Source: Acanthochlamys bracteata
Lineage: Eukaryota > Streptophyta > Magnoliopsida > Pandanales > Velloziaceae
Length of the DNA: 64,000 nt
Reading direction: 5' to 3'
Assembly: GCA_019914995.1 (NCBI GenBank)
Contig: CM034144.1
Location: 5,611,489-5,675,488, forward strand
Shown: piece by piece, positions 10,982 through 21,463 of the stretch
Layout of the letters: each line of letters opens with the position of its first letter
How positions within the stretch are numbered: the stretch's first letter is position 1
Program-made: the position numbers and the translations under genes
Notes under the pieces: model-generated
Databases searched by the model: none
The model's input: only the letters and a program-made list of their open reading frames with translations
What the model was told of the DNA's origin: nothing

Positions 10982-11300
10982 GATGATGTTTGTATAAATT
11001 TTTTATAAACTATTTTATATTTTTAATAAAATATTAATAATAGTTTATAATTTTTTAAAAATATAAAAAGTTCATATATAGTACAATTATATATAAAAAA
11101 ATAAATTATAATCTACTCTATGTTCTCAAAGTATTTATAAATACACTTTCGTAAGGGAGAGTATAAATTTATCTACTGTACAATAATTTATTATAAATTT
11201 TTATATTTTTGATAAAAAATTAAACTTATTTTTTAATATATTTTTAAAATAAATTTTTATTTTAAAAAAAATTATTTGACAAATATTCAAAACGCTCTCT
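10982..11300. mobile_element. Tourist-like MITE, TAA target duplication, possibly nested
   Basis: TAA at 10979-10981 and 11301-11303 flanks GATGATGTTTGTATA and ATTCAAAACGCTCTCT. At 319 bp it is longer than its relatives and may hold a second insertion. Confidence 0.5.
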
Positions 11301-11686
11301 TAATCAGTCGCTTTCAAGTTTAACAAAATATCTCTATTCTTAGTAGAGATATCACGAAATACTTTCGAAGTTCGAACTCTAATTTTATAAAAAGTTATTA
11401 ATTTAAACAACAAAATTATTAATTAGATATTAAATATTAATAATTGTTACGAACTTCCTGACGAACAGCTCTTTGAAGTTTGAAGATTCAAAGTCAACTC
11501 ATTTTTTGACACCTTGCTTCAAACAACAACGATTTCCGTTAGTTTTGCATTGCTTTTAAATTCATTTGATTCTTAAAAAACTTTTTACTATTTATCCTTA
11601 CATAAATTAAATAATAATACGTCTTTTTATTTTTAAATATTTTATCAGGAAAGCTCAAGTATTTACAAGAGTGCCACAGTTCTTAA

Positions 11687-11923
11687 AGAGTGCCGTTTGG
11701 CTATGATTTTTTAATTTTTTAATTTTAATTTGAAATGTTTTAATAATTTTTTTTAATATTTATAAAAACTTTTAACAAATTTCAAAAATAAAAATAAATT
11801 ATCGTAATAACATCATTATTACTGATATTGTTATTGTATTAAATAAAAATTAAAACTCTTTTTTAAAATTTTTAAATATATTTTATTTTAAAAATTAATG
11901 TCAAAAACACTTTCAAACATATT
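11687..11923. mobile_element. Tourist-like MITE with TAA target duplication
   Basis: TAA at 11684-11686 and 11924-11926 flanks AGAGTGCCGTTTGGC and CTTTCAAACATATT, an imperfect inverted pair. Confidence 0.62.
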
Positions 11924-12318
11924 TAAATCCATTAAATAGCTGTACATGTTGTCTTGGTTACGCGTTTGAACGTTTTATTTTAAAAAAGATTATAATAGTT
12001 TATTTTTTTAATTTAAAGAATCTATATAAATTTTATATATTTCAACTTTTAGATAAAAATAAATTTATTTTAAAGAAAAATAAAAAAATTTATTTCTCAA
12101 AAGACTTTTATTTGTTTAATAGAACTATCAACACTGCTAACGCAAGAAAAAAATCCAATTCAATCGAAACTAGTTAGTTATGTAATTAGACAGTGACCTT
12201 CAATTATTTCGAACTCAAATAATGTACAGCAAAACAAACACGTAAACAAATTCTTATATAGATATATTTCATAATGGCCACATACGTATCCCACGGTACG
12301 TAACTTAAAATTCTTTAA

Positions 12319-12632
12319 ATGTGTGTTTCAAATCGTCTATAATTTTTATTTTTTTTAAAAATTTGAATTCCAAACTGTTCATATATTTTAATTATATAAA
12401 AAATTTAAAACTTTATTTTTACATACAAAATTTTAGTTTTAATTTTCTTATTTATATTTTTTTCAATTATATTTTTTAATTTTCAACATATTTTTAAAAA
12501 TTATTAAAATATAAATATTAAACTTTATTTTTATTTTATTTAAAAAAAAATTTTACTTTTTATTTTTTATTTTATAAAAATTTAATTACAAATATTTGAA
12601 ATAAACTTCATAACCGAAACTTTCCAAACAAC
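12319..12632. mobile_element. Tourist-like MITE beside the promoter of glycine-rich paralogue 2
   Basis: TAA at 12316-12318 and 12633-12635 flanks ATGTGTGTTTCAAA and CTTTCCAAACAAC. The paralogous locus has the corresponding TAAAAGTCAAACATA (near 8798) without the element, so the empty site is visible in the same window. The insertion lies about 35 bp upstream of the TATA box at 12668. Confidence 0.65.
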
Positions 12633-12667
12633 TAAAAGTCAAACATACGGATAAATATCTCCCTCTC

Positions 12668-12676
12668 TATATATGA
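12668..12676 (+). promoter_or_regulatory. TATA box of glycine-rich paralogue 2
   Basis: TATATATGA lies 72 bp before the ATG at 12740, inside sequence shared with the promoter of the 8895 gene. Confidence 0.6.
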
Positions 12677-12739
12677 TCTTAGGAAGTTAAGGTTGCCGAA
12701 TTTCTAGCAAGCTATATATCTTAGAAATTAACGTTGCAA

Positions 12740-13237
12740 ATGGTTAGATTGATTGAAGCTATCGTCACCAACACCGAAGATGGCACCGGTAATGCCATGC
12801 CTGAGCTTCGAGCAACTCTAATAATGTTCTGCGCAATCGCAGCGATGCTGTCGATTATTGTTTTCGTATGTGGCCTTAGTTCAGGGAAAAACCATAAGAA
12901 GCCTCAACCTGCTGCATCTAACGTTATGTATTACGGACCAGGAGGTACAGCTTATCCTGCCGCCGGATATCCACCACCAGCATACGGCGGATATCCGGCG
13001 TATCAGAATACTGGCGGGTATCCGGCATATGGAAAACCCGGTGGTGGTATGGGGAACGCTGCTGTTGGTGTTGCTGCTGGCGCTGCTGCTGGACTTGCCG
13101 CTGGACTTATTATTGATGATATTGTTGACAATGATAGCAATCATAGTAACAGTGGTGGTGGTGGTGGTTGTGGTGGCGGTGACGGTGACGGAGGCGGCGG
13201 TGGGTGTGGTGGTGGTTGCGGCGGTTGCGGTGGTTAG
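12740..13237 (+). CDS. Tyr/Pro-rich and Gly/Cys-rich single-span membrane protein, 165 aa (paralogue 2)
   Basis: The N-terminus MVRLIEAIV and the hydrophobic segment TLIMFCAIAAMLSIIVFVC (about 27-45) are nearly the same as in the 8895 gene. A basic GKNHKKP follows, then a section with repeated GYPP/GGYPAY motifs (about 70-98). Next come a Gly/Ala zipper ending AAGLAAGLIIDDIVD and a tail of GGGGG/CGGG runs. The order XYP repeats, Gly/Ala zipper, IxDIV is like the C-terminal part of plant SRC2-type and GRP-A3-like proteins, but the N-terminal span is not part of those families as I know them. Function is unknown. A membrane-anchored, cell-surface or stress-related role would be inference. The ATG at 12740 follows a TTG codon that an automated caller might prefer; homology supports the ATG. 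Confidence 0.7.
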   Translation: MVRLIEAIVTNTEDGTGNAMPELRATLIMFCAIAAMLSIIVFVCGLSSGKNHKKPQPAASNVMYYGPGGTAYPAAGYPPPAYGGYPAYQNTGGYPAYGKPGGGMGNAAVGVAAGAAAGLAAGLIIDDIVDNDSNHSNSGGGGGCGGGDGDGGGGGCGGGCGGCGG

Positions 13238-13783
13238 TCGTTATCTAGTAGTGAGTGCATAGATTTTCTGTTTTCTTTATGGATCTTGGTTTTCTGTTCG
13301 TTTTTTTTATATCCATATTTTTTGTTTCTAGTTTTCTTGTTGTCAGTTGATATTAAGATAATTGAGAAAAGGGTAACAATTTCTGATATTTTTCTCTTGT
13401 AAAGGAAAATAATGGAGCACGATACACAGCCTCAAAGCTTGAATAAAATATATATATATATTTTTTTCGATTGTTAACAACAATAAAAGCTTCGTGCATG
13501 TTTCAGTAGTACCAAATTTAACTTAATTTCTTAAATTCTAAATTCGAATTACTTTATATATTTCAACTTTATTTTTTATTAAAATTTATTTTTATCAAAT
13601 TTTATTATAAAATTTATTTAGTTACCAATTCAAACATTATGTTGCAAAACTCTACTTTAATATATAAGTTTTATGTTTCGATCAATTTCACGATCAAGAA
13701 ATCAACTCCAATTAATAAGTTTTTGTTGATGCGTACTTATTAATCATGCGCATCGGACAAAACTTCTTTCGTTAGCTTATTTA

Positions 13784-14026
13784 GGGAGCGTTTAAAAATA
13801 TTTATAAAATAAAACTTTTTTAAATAAAAAATATTTTTATTTTTTAAAAAATAAACTTTATTATTTTTATTTTTAAAATAATAACAATAATATGTAAAAA
13901 AATTTTATTATGTAAAATTTTCTATATCTTTTAAACTTTTAAATAAAATTTTTAAATATTTATAAATTATGTATTGAAAAATATAAAATAAAAATTTGTA
14001 AAGAAAACGCAAATCTAAACGTCCAC
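13784..14026. mobile_element. Tourist-like MITE with TTA target duplication
   Basis: TTA at 13781-13783 and 14027-14029 flanks GGGAGCGTTTAAAAAT and TCTAAACGTCCAC, which are inverted repeats. This is one of the clearest examples of the abundant family. Confidence 0.7.
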
Positions 14027-14359
14027 TTACAATTCATTTTACAATATCTGTTTTGAAAACGATACGTCGATACATCAAAATCATATTTTTAGATTAGTTA
14101 GCTATTTTTTTCATCTTCTTTTAAATTTCTTATTTTTCAAAATTTTTCTATAAAACTTTTTAATAAAAAATATGAAAATTGTACATTATAAAATTATATA
14201 TATCTTTTAATTTTTAAGTTAAAAATAAATTTAATTTTCAAAAATTTATCAAAAACTTATTTTCATCAGAAGTATTTTTTTATAAGTAGTTAGGTATAAC
14301 TTTGGACAATTAAAAATTTACTTAGTTATAACTTTACCACCTCTTATTTTTATATATCA

Positions 14360-14600
14360 GAGATATTTGAGATTGCTTATGAAATAAAATTTTTTTAAAA
14401 TAAAATATATTTATTTTTTTTAAAAATAAGTTCTATTTTTTATTTTTAAAAAAATAATAAAAATATTTTTAAAAAAATCTCATTACGTAAAATTTTTTTA
14501 TATTTTCTAAATTTTTAAATAAATTTTTTATATACTTATAAAATATATATTAAAAAATATAAAATAGAAAAAAGTTATAAAATAGTTTTTCATAAGCCGT
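14360..14600. mobile_element. MITE copy (AT-rich family)
   Basis: The left end TTGAGATTGCTTATGAAATA and right end TTTTTCATAAGCCGTGC are inverted. The interior includes TCTCATTACGTAAAATTTTT, shared with other copies. Confidence 0.5.
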
Positions 14601-14765
14601 GCAAAAGAGAAAAAGAGAAAGCTTTAATTGATTGGTGGATCTTTCCTGTTTTTGCGGTTCTTAATATATCAACAACTACTAGCATTTGTTAGCCTCACTA
14701 ATTAAAAATCAGAGTTAGTTCAAACATTAATTATACCAGTTATTATTTTAATTCAATTTAATTGA

Positions 14766-14773
14766 TATAAATA
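14766..14773 (+). promoter_or_regulatory. TATA box of the 14843 gene
   Basis: TATAAATA stands 77 bp before the ATG. With initiation about 30 bp downstream, the leader would be about 45 nt, and most of it would be the A tract at 14812-14842. Confidence 0.5.
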
Positions 14774-14810
14774 CCATCCATCAGACACTACGCAAAACAA
14801 TTTCATTGCA

Positions 14811-14811
<1 letters not shown>

Positions 14812-14842
<31 letters not shown>
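14812..14842 (+). repeat. A31 homopolymer directly before a start codon
   Basis: Thirty-one consecutive A residues run straight into the ATG at 14843. If the promoter at 14766 is used, this forms most of the 5' leader. Confidence 0.85.
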
Positions 14843-14845
<3 letters not shown>

Positions 14846-15085
14846 AATCTAGTTGAAGCGCAAGAGGGAGGAGAGTTGATCATGTATTTTCTCATTATAA
14901 TTTGGTTAGTGATTATAACCATGTCTATAATTTTATCATGCGACGGCGACAATGAAAATGATCTGAGTTTCAACGGCGATCGGAAGCTTTCTAAATGTCG
15001 AGGGTTGGTGTTCGCCGGAGGAAATGATTGTAGCTGCCGCCGGCTTGGTAGTTGGCCTTGTATTTGTGGTACTTATCTAGGATGA
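14843..15085 (+). CDS. Short putative membrane protein, 80 aa
   Basis: I do not recognise a family. The N-terminus MNLVEAQEGGELIM leads straight into a strongly hydrophobic segment (about 14-32, FLIIIWLVIITMSIILSC). A polar, acidic then basic middle with DRKL and a Cys-rich end (CSCRRLGSWPCIC) follow. The layout (short acidic N-terminus, LIM, one span) is like that of the genes at 8895, 12740 and 22014. In another frame the 3' part would read hydrophobic (MIVAAAGLVVGLVFVVLI), reminiscent of the Ala/Gly zipper of the 12740 protein. The gene may therefore be a frameshifted relative. A TATA box at 14766 and a poly(A) leader precede it. Confidence 0.45.
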
Positions 15086-15367
15086 GTTGGTACTTTTTAT
15101 CAAGTGTTTTTTTTTTGGCTTTTTGAAGGTTTAGTTTGTTTAGCTTCTATATCTTTCATTTATCGTAGATATTACAGCAAATTGCCAAATTGTACTGAGA
15201 ACGAAAAATTGGAAGTGAACTAATTTTGTAAATATTGGAACATTCTGCAAAATCTACTAAGACGTTAGTTGTATCAATTGGTCTATTTGAAGATCTGCAG
15301 AAAACGCTCCAAAGCCTTATAGTACCGTGAATTCTGCAAAATATTATACTTAGCCATTGTAAACTTA

Positions 15368-15586
15368 GTGCATATTTTAATTGTAAAAAAATTTATTTTT
15401 TCTCTTCGTTCCAAACTCTACTCTATTTCTATATCAAACTACAGTTCTATCAAATTTAACTTTAAATTTTACTTTACGTATTTTAATTATTATTTTAAAA
15501 ATTACTTATATAATCCTTCTCACCGAACTATACTTTTACAAAACTCATTTTCACGAAATTTATTTTTATATAATTAAAACACGTCT
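15368..15586. mobile_element. Tourist-like MITE (second family), TTA target duplication
   Basis: TTA at 15365-15367 and 15587-15589 flanks GTGCATATTTTAATTGTA and TATAATTAAAACACGTCT. The interior (CCAAACTCTA, AAACTCATTTT) is like the elements at 32572 and 48693. Confidence 0.5.
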
Positions 15587-15589
15587 TTA

Positions 15590-16258
15590 AGTAATGTTTG
15601 TTGTGTTTTAAGTGCTTCTTTCTTGTCATTTAATTTTTAATTTTTAAAAGGACTTTTTATGGTATAAATAACTTATACATTATATAATTTTTATTAAAAT
15701 TTCTAGATTTAAAATTAAAAAACAAACTTATCTTTCGAAAGATTTTAAAACAAACTTTTTTTTTTCAAAAAAATAATTTATTTCTGAACTACATACAACT
15801 CTTTAGCTTAATTTGTTATGAGGATATTGGTTCGGTTGATATAGCCACCTAAAATTTTTCTGTATCTTGTAAATTTAAAAAAATCTGTAAAATATCATAG
15901 AAAGTTGTTAAAATATATGAAATAAAAAATTGTTAAAAGGTACTGCCAAATGATGCCTTAGGAAAAGAAAAAGAAAAAACACAACATGATAATTATAAAA
16001 TTAATTAACAAAACTCAAGAGAAAATTTGAAAAGTTAAATATAAAAGTAGAAAAATTAATAATAACTAAAAAGAAAAAAGAAAACAAAAGCACGTGAGGG
16101 CTTTTTGCTTCTAAACATAAAAGCAGTGCAGAACAAGTCTCCGAATTGGCCACTGCCTACTAAGAAACCAACTCATGAGGCTCTTAATTGGCCCGCTATA
16201 ATAGGTTAGCCCATTACAACTTCACAAAAGAATAGGTGTAATGAGGAAGGAATCGGAT
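15590..16258. other. Intergenic DNA, no gene recognised
   Basis: AT-rich, with a MITE-like block at about 15600-15790. Near 16190-16215 is a GGCCCGCTATAATAGGTTAGCCCATTA stretch resembling site II-type motifs, but no gene follows. Confidence 0.4.
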
Positions 16259-17110
16259 TAGGAGTAACAATTTAAATTGGTAGATCAGTTTTGAATCGAT
16301 TTATTTAATAATCGGGTCAAATTTATTTAACTCTAATATAATTATGAATTTATATGGATCAAAATTGTCAATCCTAACACAACATATTAATAACCGAATC
16401 AAATTCGGATCGACCCATTTAATAATTATAATTTTTAATTTTTAATTTTATAATTTTAAGATTTAGCAAATTTATAATATCAGTTGTAATAAAAGTGCAT
16501 AATATTCTTAGTGACGAGATATAGTGAATACCAGTCAGAATATGCTTTCTTGAGTATTTTTATCAGTCCTTAAAATATTCAAAAAAGTTATTTTTATTTT
16601 TTGAAAATATGTGGTGACAGCTGAAATTTTATGATTATAACTACATACATACTAATAATTTCAATAAAAATTTTGATAAATATAGCTATCTGACAAAAAT
16701 TTTATACAAAATTTAAATCAGTCATTACCGAAACACCTACATAGTAATGATTTCGATAATATTATAATTCTCATCGTACACTATTTGACTAAAATATAAA
16801 AGTAACGATTAATTATAAATATCATATAATTTAATAATTTATAAATTACTATTATTGATTATTTTTATTGTTATATTTTAATAAACGAAAAGGAATAATC
16901 AAATGTTGTTTCTTCAAGAAATGACAATTCGAATTAGTAGGTCAATTTTGGGTTAACTCGGATCGACCCATTTAATAACCGGGTCAAATTTGTTCAGCTC
17001 TAATCCAATCTATATATTTATATGGGTCAAATTTTTTAACTATAATCCTAATTAAATGGGTCGGTTTTGAATTGCATTTTCGGATCAGGTCTTATATATT
17101 GCCACCCCTA
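16259..17110. mobile_element. hAT-type non-autonomous element, about 852 bp
   Basis: The ends are TAGGAGTAACAATTT and TATTGCCACCCCTA, the TAGGGGTGGCAA-type terminus seen in many plant hAT elements. The 8-bp flanks AATCGGAT (16251-16258) and AATGGGAT (17111-17118) match at seven of eight positions. Blocks like CGGATCGACCCATTTAATAA occur twice inside (near 16410 and 16960), so it has an internal duplication or is two nested elements. No transposase frame is present. Confidence 0.6.
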
Positions 17111-17540
17111 AATGGGATGATCCAAGGACAAAGTTTCAATTGCTACAAATTTCACTTCCTTTCTTCAAATTTAGAATTTGACTACTGTATGCGGTACAAT
17201 TATCATTCCGGACTCCATTCATTTTTATACAAAAAGCTACTTCATCAAAATTGAACTCCAAATTCTATTTCATGTGTTTTAATTACCACCATTATTTCTA
17301 TCGAACTTTATTTCACACCGAATTTTATTATTTACGGAATTTCACTTTCATGAAAATTATTTTTGCTAAATTCAACTTCATATAAATAAAGAACGCGTTA
17401 AAAATCATTTAAAGTGTGTTTTTCTTAGTGATAAGTGATTTTGTAAGAGATTATTTTGTAAAATTTTTTTTAAATAAATTATAATAAATTTGAAAAGTGT
17501 TTTTTCAAAGATGTCATTTCAGATAGAAAATGTATCCTTA

Positions 17541-18066
17541 CGCTGTGTTTGGAATACAGATACACAAAGAAAAGGAAGGAGAAGGAAAAACAATTCTCCT
17601 CCTTTTGCGTGTTTGGATTAGAGGTTACTGTTAGGGAGGAAGGAGAATGGAGAAGAGAAAGGGAAAAAATACATAGCTTTTCGTTTCTTTTTTTTTCTCA
17701 TTCTACCCTCACTTTCGTTCTTGTTAATGACATTGAACTAAATTCGAAACATCTCTATTTTTCATTTTTTATGACAGTGACTATCAAAAAAAAAATATTT
17801 TTTTATTATTTGCGCAAAATAAAAAATAAGATTTAATATTTTCATCTCAAAGATAAATAAAATTATGCAATTTACATTTTTTTTTCAATTATTACAAAAA
17901 AATACATATATAAAGACAATTTTGTCTTTTTTATCTTTTTACTTCCTTCTCTTTATTAATTTATTCAAATACTATTAAAATTTTTTTTTCTCTTCCTTCT
18001 TCTTCTTTTTCTATTTTTTTTTTTTTTACTTCTACTTTTTTATGCATCCTTCGTCCAAACACAGCG
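17541..18066. mobile_element. Tourist/PIF-Harbinger-type MITE, 526 bp
   Basis: Inverted ends CGCTGTGTTTGGA and TCCAAACACAGCG are perfect over 13 bp, flanked by TTA at 17538-17540 and 18067-18069. The interior is poly-purine at the left and poly-pyrimidine at the right. The open frame at 17549-17836 lies inside and is not a gene. Confidence 0.8.
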
Positions 18067-18329
18067 TTAGGGTAAATATTCGATCAAAATTTACTACTCC
18101 AAGGTGATTATTAGACGTCAGTCTTGATATGATGAGAGATCACGATTGCACCACATCACTCTATCAGTCAAACTTCTTAACATCGCATCTTTGCCTTTTC
18201 TCCATCCTTGGGAAAAAGCTAAGTGCAAGGTTCTTCTCCGCCGCTGTTTTGTGCAGGTGCATTTGAACTCTAATGATCCCGACTGCAATTGGACGAATAA
18301 TTATGGTGCAATGCCTATTAGGCGCTGAT

Positions 18330-18528
18330 TAGCAAAGTTTTTCAAAAAAATAATTTTTTAATTTTTCAGTTTATATTTTTTATAAATATTTAGAAAAATT
18401 ATTTAAAATTTCAAAAAATATAAAAAAATTTTATACAATAAAATATTTTAATTTTATTTATTTAAATAAAAAATAAAATTTATTTTATAGAAATATCTTT
18501 TATTTTAAAAGCATACATTTCTTATTCT
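18330..18528. mobile_element. MITE copy (AT-rich family), ends worn
   Basis: It has the family interior (TTATATTTTTTATAAATATT, AAAAAATTTTATACAATAAA). The terminal repeats are not clear. Confidence 0.4.
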
Positions 18529-18529
18529 G

Positions 18530-21330
18530 TCCCAGTGTTAGGAGTCAACCTCACGCACCTTATCCTGCTCATAACAGACTTAGCATTCGTGCATTTACTT
18601 GGATCAGCGCTACATCTTTCCACAACGAGTACGTATTGTGGACGCAATTTCTCAAAGGTTAACCTATTTTTTATGAGGTCGGTGGTGTGGGGAACCTTGA
18701 AATGATGAACTTTTGGTTCCCAAGAACAAAAGCATTCCAAGCTGCTCTAAGCTTAAGCTTCCGATCAACGAGCATACCTAGTTGTTAGAAATCCTGATGA
18801 CTCTCTCCCTCTATAGAGCTTAATGAATCAAATCAAAAGAACCAAAAAAAGAAAAAAGAAAAAGGTGTTTTGGATTCCATAATTTCGGCTTGTTAGCATG
18901 CCACTAGATTAGTGGGCACACTATCGCTGACGTTATCACGGCGACGCTAGTTGAGCATCAATAGTTACTGGATCACAAGCTTTTTAACTTTTACTAATTT
19001 CAAAGAAATGATGAGACCGCATTTAGGAGTTAGGAACTCCGGAGAGGGGAATAGACTATAAGTTGAGTTTGTTCTAATTGAATGCTCTTTTGTAAGAACT
19101 GGTCTTTTTTGCGTCGAGTTGGACAGTCACCGCCTCAGTTAATAATTGAGAACATATGGCAGATGTAGTACTACTAGTTAGCAAGTTCAACTCTACTGGG
19201 TCAATTTACGAGCAGTAAGGAGCAGTAGATGTTATACCTTGCGATGCTCGGCGTTCTCACAGAAATTGCGAAGGATGCGGAGCTGGGCAGTCGGGCAAAT
19301 CCATTTGGCGTCGACACGACAGAGCGCCTCGATCTTATCCTACCATTTCTTCATATGCTCCATGTGGATCCTGTTCACAACCATTACAAGAAGAATTCCA
19401 CATCTATCCATCATATAACTCACAAAACAAATTACCAATGACAATGTTTCAAGAAGAATGATGCTGAATGACTTGCGTGATTAGAAAATCCTCAAACTCT
19501 AGTTCTTTGAAAGTGTCTTCCATTGATTCCAAAAGTTTTAAGACCTGAATCCAATTTACTCAATGCTCTACGATTAAAACATTACTAAGAAAAGTATTGA
19601 AACAAAAAAGAGGAGCGTATAAACAATTAGTAGTTAACAACAAGAAGTCCATAAGTTCTACAATCCAAAGCTAACTAAGATGGTGTTTGAAAGTACTTTT
19701 CAACTCCATTTCGTTACAATCTTTTATTTCATATTTTTTACTAAATCTTTTACAATATGATACAGAATTCTTTATAAAATTTTAAAAGTACAAATATTTT
19801 TACATTTTACTTATTTTTATTAATTTAAAAAAAATAGAATTTATTTTAAAAAAATTTTTGAATAGTTTTTATTACAGAAAAAGAGCTCTAATCATAAGCA
19901 ATTCCAAACATCTCTAAATCACAGCCTGAAATGAGTAAGAACTAAGAAAAATAAATTTCACAAAAATATGAATCAAAGTTACAAACATACAAACTTAGTA
20001 ACATATACATATATTTAGCATTGATGATTCAAGCAAATTTTCAGCTGATTTATGCATCATACATTCAGCTAATCAAACTAAAAAAACAACTCTGCTACAA
20101 GAAAATTACTGTTTATAACCAAGCAGTTTTGCAGTTGATTCATATCTAAGTTTAGTTCATCAAACAAAAAACTCAATTACCATACAAACAGAGAACAAAT
20201 TGCTTATGTGTCATGGAAGCAGAAGAGATTATATTTCAAACCTGCTGTGTGAACCTATCAATTTTATCGAGGATTCGTTGATTGCTAAGCTCCACCTCTT
20301 CAGATGAAACTCCACGTCAGCGCAATCTTCAGCAGCAGCAGCAGCAGCAGTAGCCACCATCTCAACGTCCTCCGTCTCTACTCCGCCGCCGCCGCCTTCT
20401 CCCTCGCTTCTTCCTGTTTTAAATTGAACCGATTGGAAAACGAATAATGTTACTGGGATTAACAATTAGAAGCTCGTAGCAAATTAGAAGGGCCAGAATA
20501 TCAGAGAGCCATTGTCAGGTCTAAATCTCACTGAAACGAAGACGAATAGCTAGTAAAATCGAACGAGAACAAGAAGATGCAGGAGATTTCAATGAATATA
20601 CGGTACTATGAGCTTTGCGCTTCTGCAGAACCTCCATTGATCGGACAAATCTCAGCGGCCGCAGGCGGAGAGTTTTCTGTCGGAGAGAGAAAATCTAATC
20701 GATGTTGAAATACTATGGGATTTAAATGGAAATCGCAGAAAGAAGTAAATGAATCACAGAACGAAGTTTTACGAAACCGAAACTAAAACCGAAAAATCTG
20801 AATCAGAGAAACAGAAATCAAAGGAACTTAGGAATCATGAGAAAGAGATTGACAACGTTTCAACAATGGATCTGAAAATTTCTAAAACGAAACAAAAGCG
20901 GCTAGAATAAGTAGAACAGAAATCGAAATGAAAAACAGAAACCGACCAAGTTCGACTAAAATTGGAAATTAAATTAGAGCACAATTCAACTGAGCAATCT
21001 GAAGAGAACGAACTTAATCTGAGACCGAAATCGATGAAAAGCACAGACACTACAACCAAGAAAATTGAAATTGCTGAAGAAAAAAGAAAAAGAAAACGTA
21101 AATCATAAGTCGAAATCACACATACAGAAAACAACATTTAAACAGAAAACCGAATCGATAGGGAGAGGAACTGATATTGGAATCTGGAAATTGATCTAGA
21201 TCTATAAAATGATACCTGCAGATTGACTTCCACGGGTTCTGCTCTTCTTTTTCTCTCGCTAGCTTTCAGTAAATCTTCTTCTTTTCTTTTTCCACTAACA
21301 ACAACAATTCGAAATTTTCGTTCTCAAACG
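18530..21330 (-). pseudogene. Decayed minus-strand gene with preserved promoter and first intron
   Basis: I cannot name the gene. After a TATA box (21336-21347) comes a short leader exon ending at a good donor (CAG|GTATCA, boundary 21216). A long intron follows, then exon 20242-20413 with acceptor TTTAAAACAG and donor CAG|GTTTGA. That exon holds an ATG followed by an Ala run (MVATAAAAAAEDC), but a second frame reads like real protein (ELSNQRILDKIDRFTQQ). Further exon-like pieces are 19455-19544 (VLKLLESMEDTFKELEFED), 19238-19370 with good splice sites but an in-frame TAG (DKIEALCRVDAKW, LRILRNFCENAEHRK), and 18530-18760 (KLRPQYVLVVERC). A MITE (19679-19914) sits in an intron. Conflicting frames and stops argue for a recently broken gene. 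Confidence 0.4.
19679..19914. mobile_element. Tourist-like MITE with TAA target duplication
   Basis: TAA at 19676-19678 and 19915-19917 flanks GATGGTGTTTGAAAG and GCAATTCCAAACATCTC. It lies within the presumed intron of the decayed minus-strand gene. Confidence 0.7.
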
Positions 21331-21335
21331 AGGTT

Positions 21336-21347
21336 CCTATTTATATA
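21336..21347 (-). promoter_or_regulatory. TATA box of the decayed minus-strand gene
   Basis: Read on the minus strand this is TATATAAATAGG, followed about 30 bp on by an AC-rich and then GA-rich leader and a splice donor at 21216. Confidence 0.5.
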
Positions 21348-21463
21348 CAATTCCCGGTTTCTGCTGTTAGATGCTACGTACACGTAAGACGAGTCGGCCA
21401 ATAGGTATCCGCAAAGTGTCCACTTAAAATTTCTCTCTTACGTCCCCTTTGTTATCTCAACAT

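Larger units (their letters stand above)
9580..12318. other. AT-rich intergenic DNA packed with MITE-like sequence
   Basis: No gene was recognised. At least four MITE-like blocks are visible (about 9600-9790, 10735-10955, 10982-11300, 11687-11923), separated by low-complexity A/T sequence. Confidence 0.5.
13290..14760. other. AT-rich intergenic DNA with MITEs
   Basis: No gene was seen. It contains a clean MITE (13784-14026), a diffuse MITE-like block (about 14100-14300) and another copy (14360-14600). Confidence 0.5.

Noticed and set aside
14978-14989. GATCGGAAG as sequencing-adapter contamination
   Set aside because: The match to the common adapter ends after nine or ten bases and the word continues differently (CTT). 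It lies inside continuous genomic sequence at three sites.
15368-15577. Open frame rich in Phe, Tyr and Ser
   Set aside because: It lies within a MITE with inverted ends. Composition follows from A/T richness.
17549-17836. 95-codon open frame
   Set aside because: It lies inside the 526-bp Tourist element and its Lys/Glu-rich start is just the purine arm.
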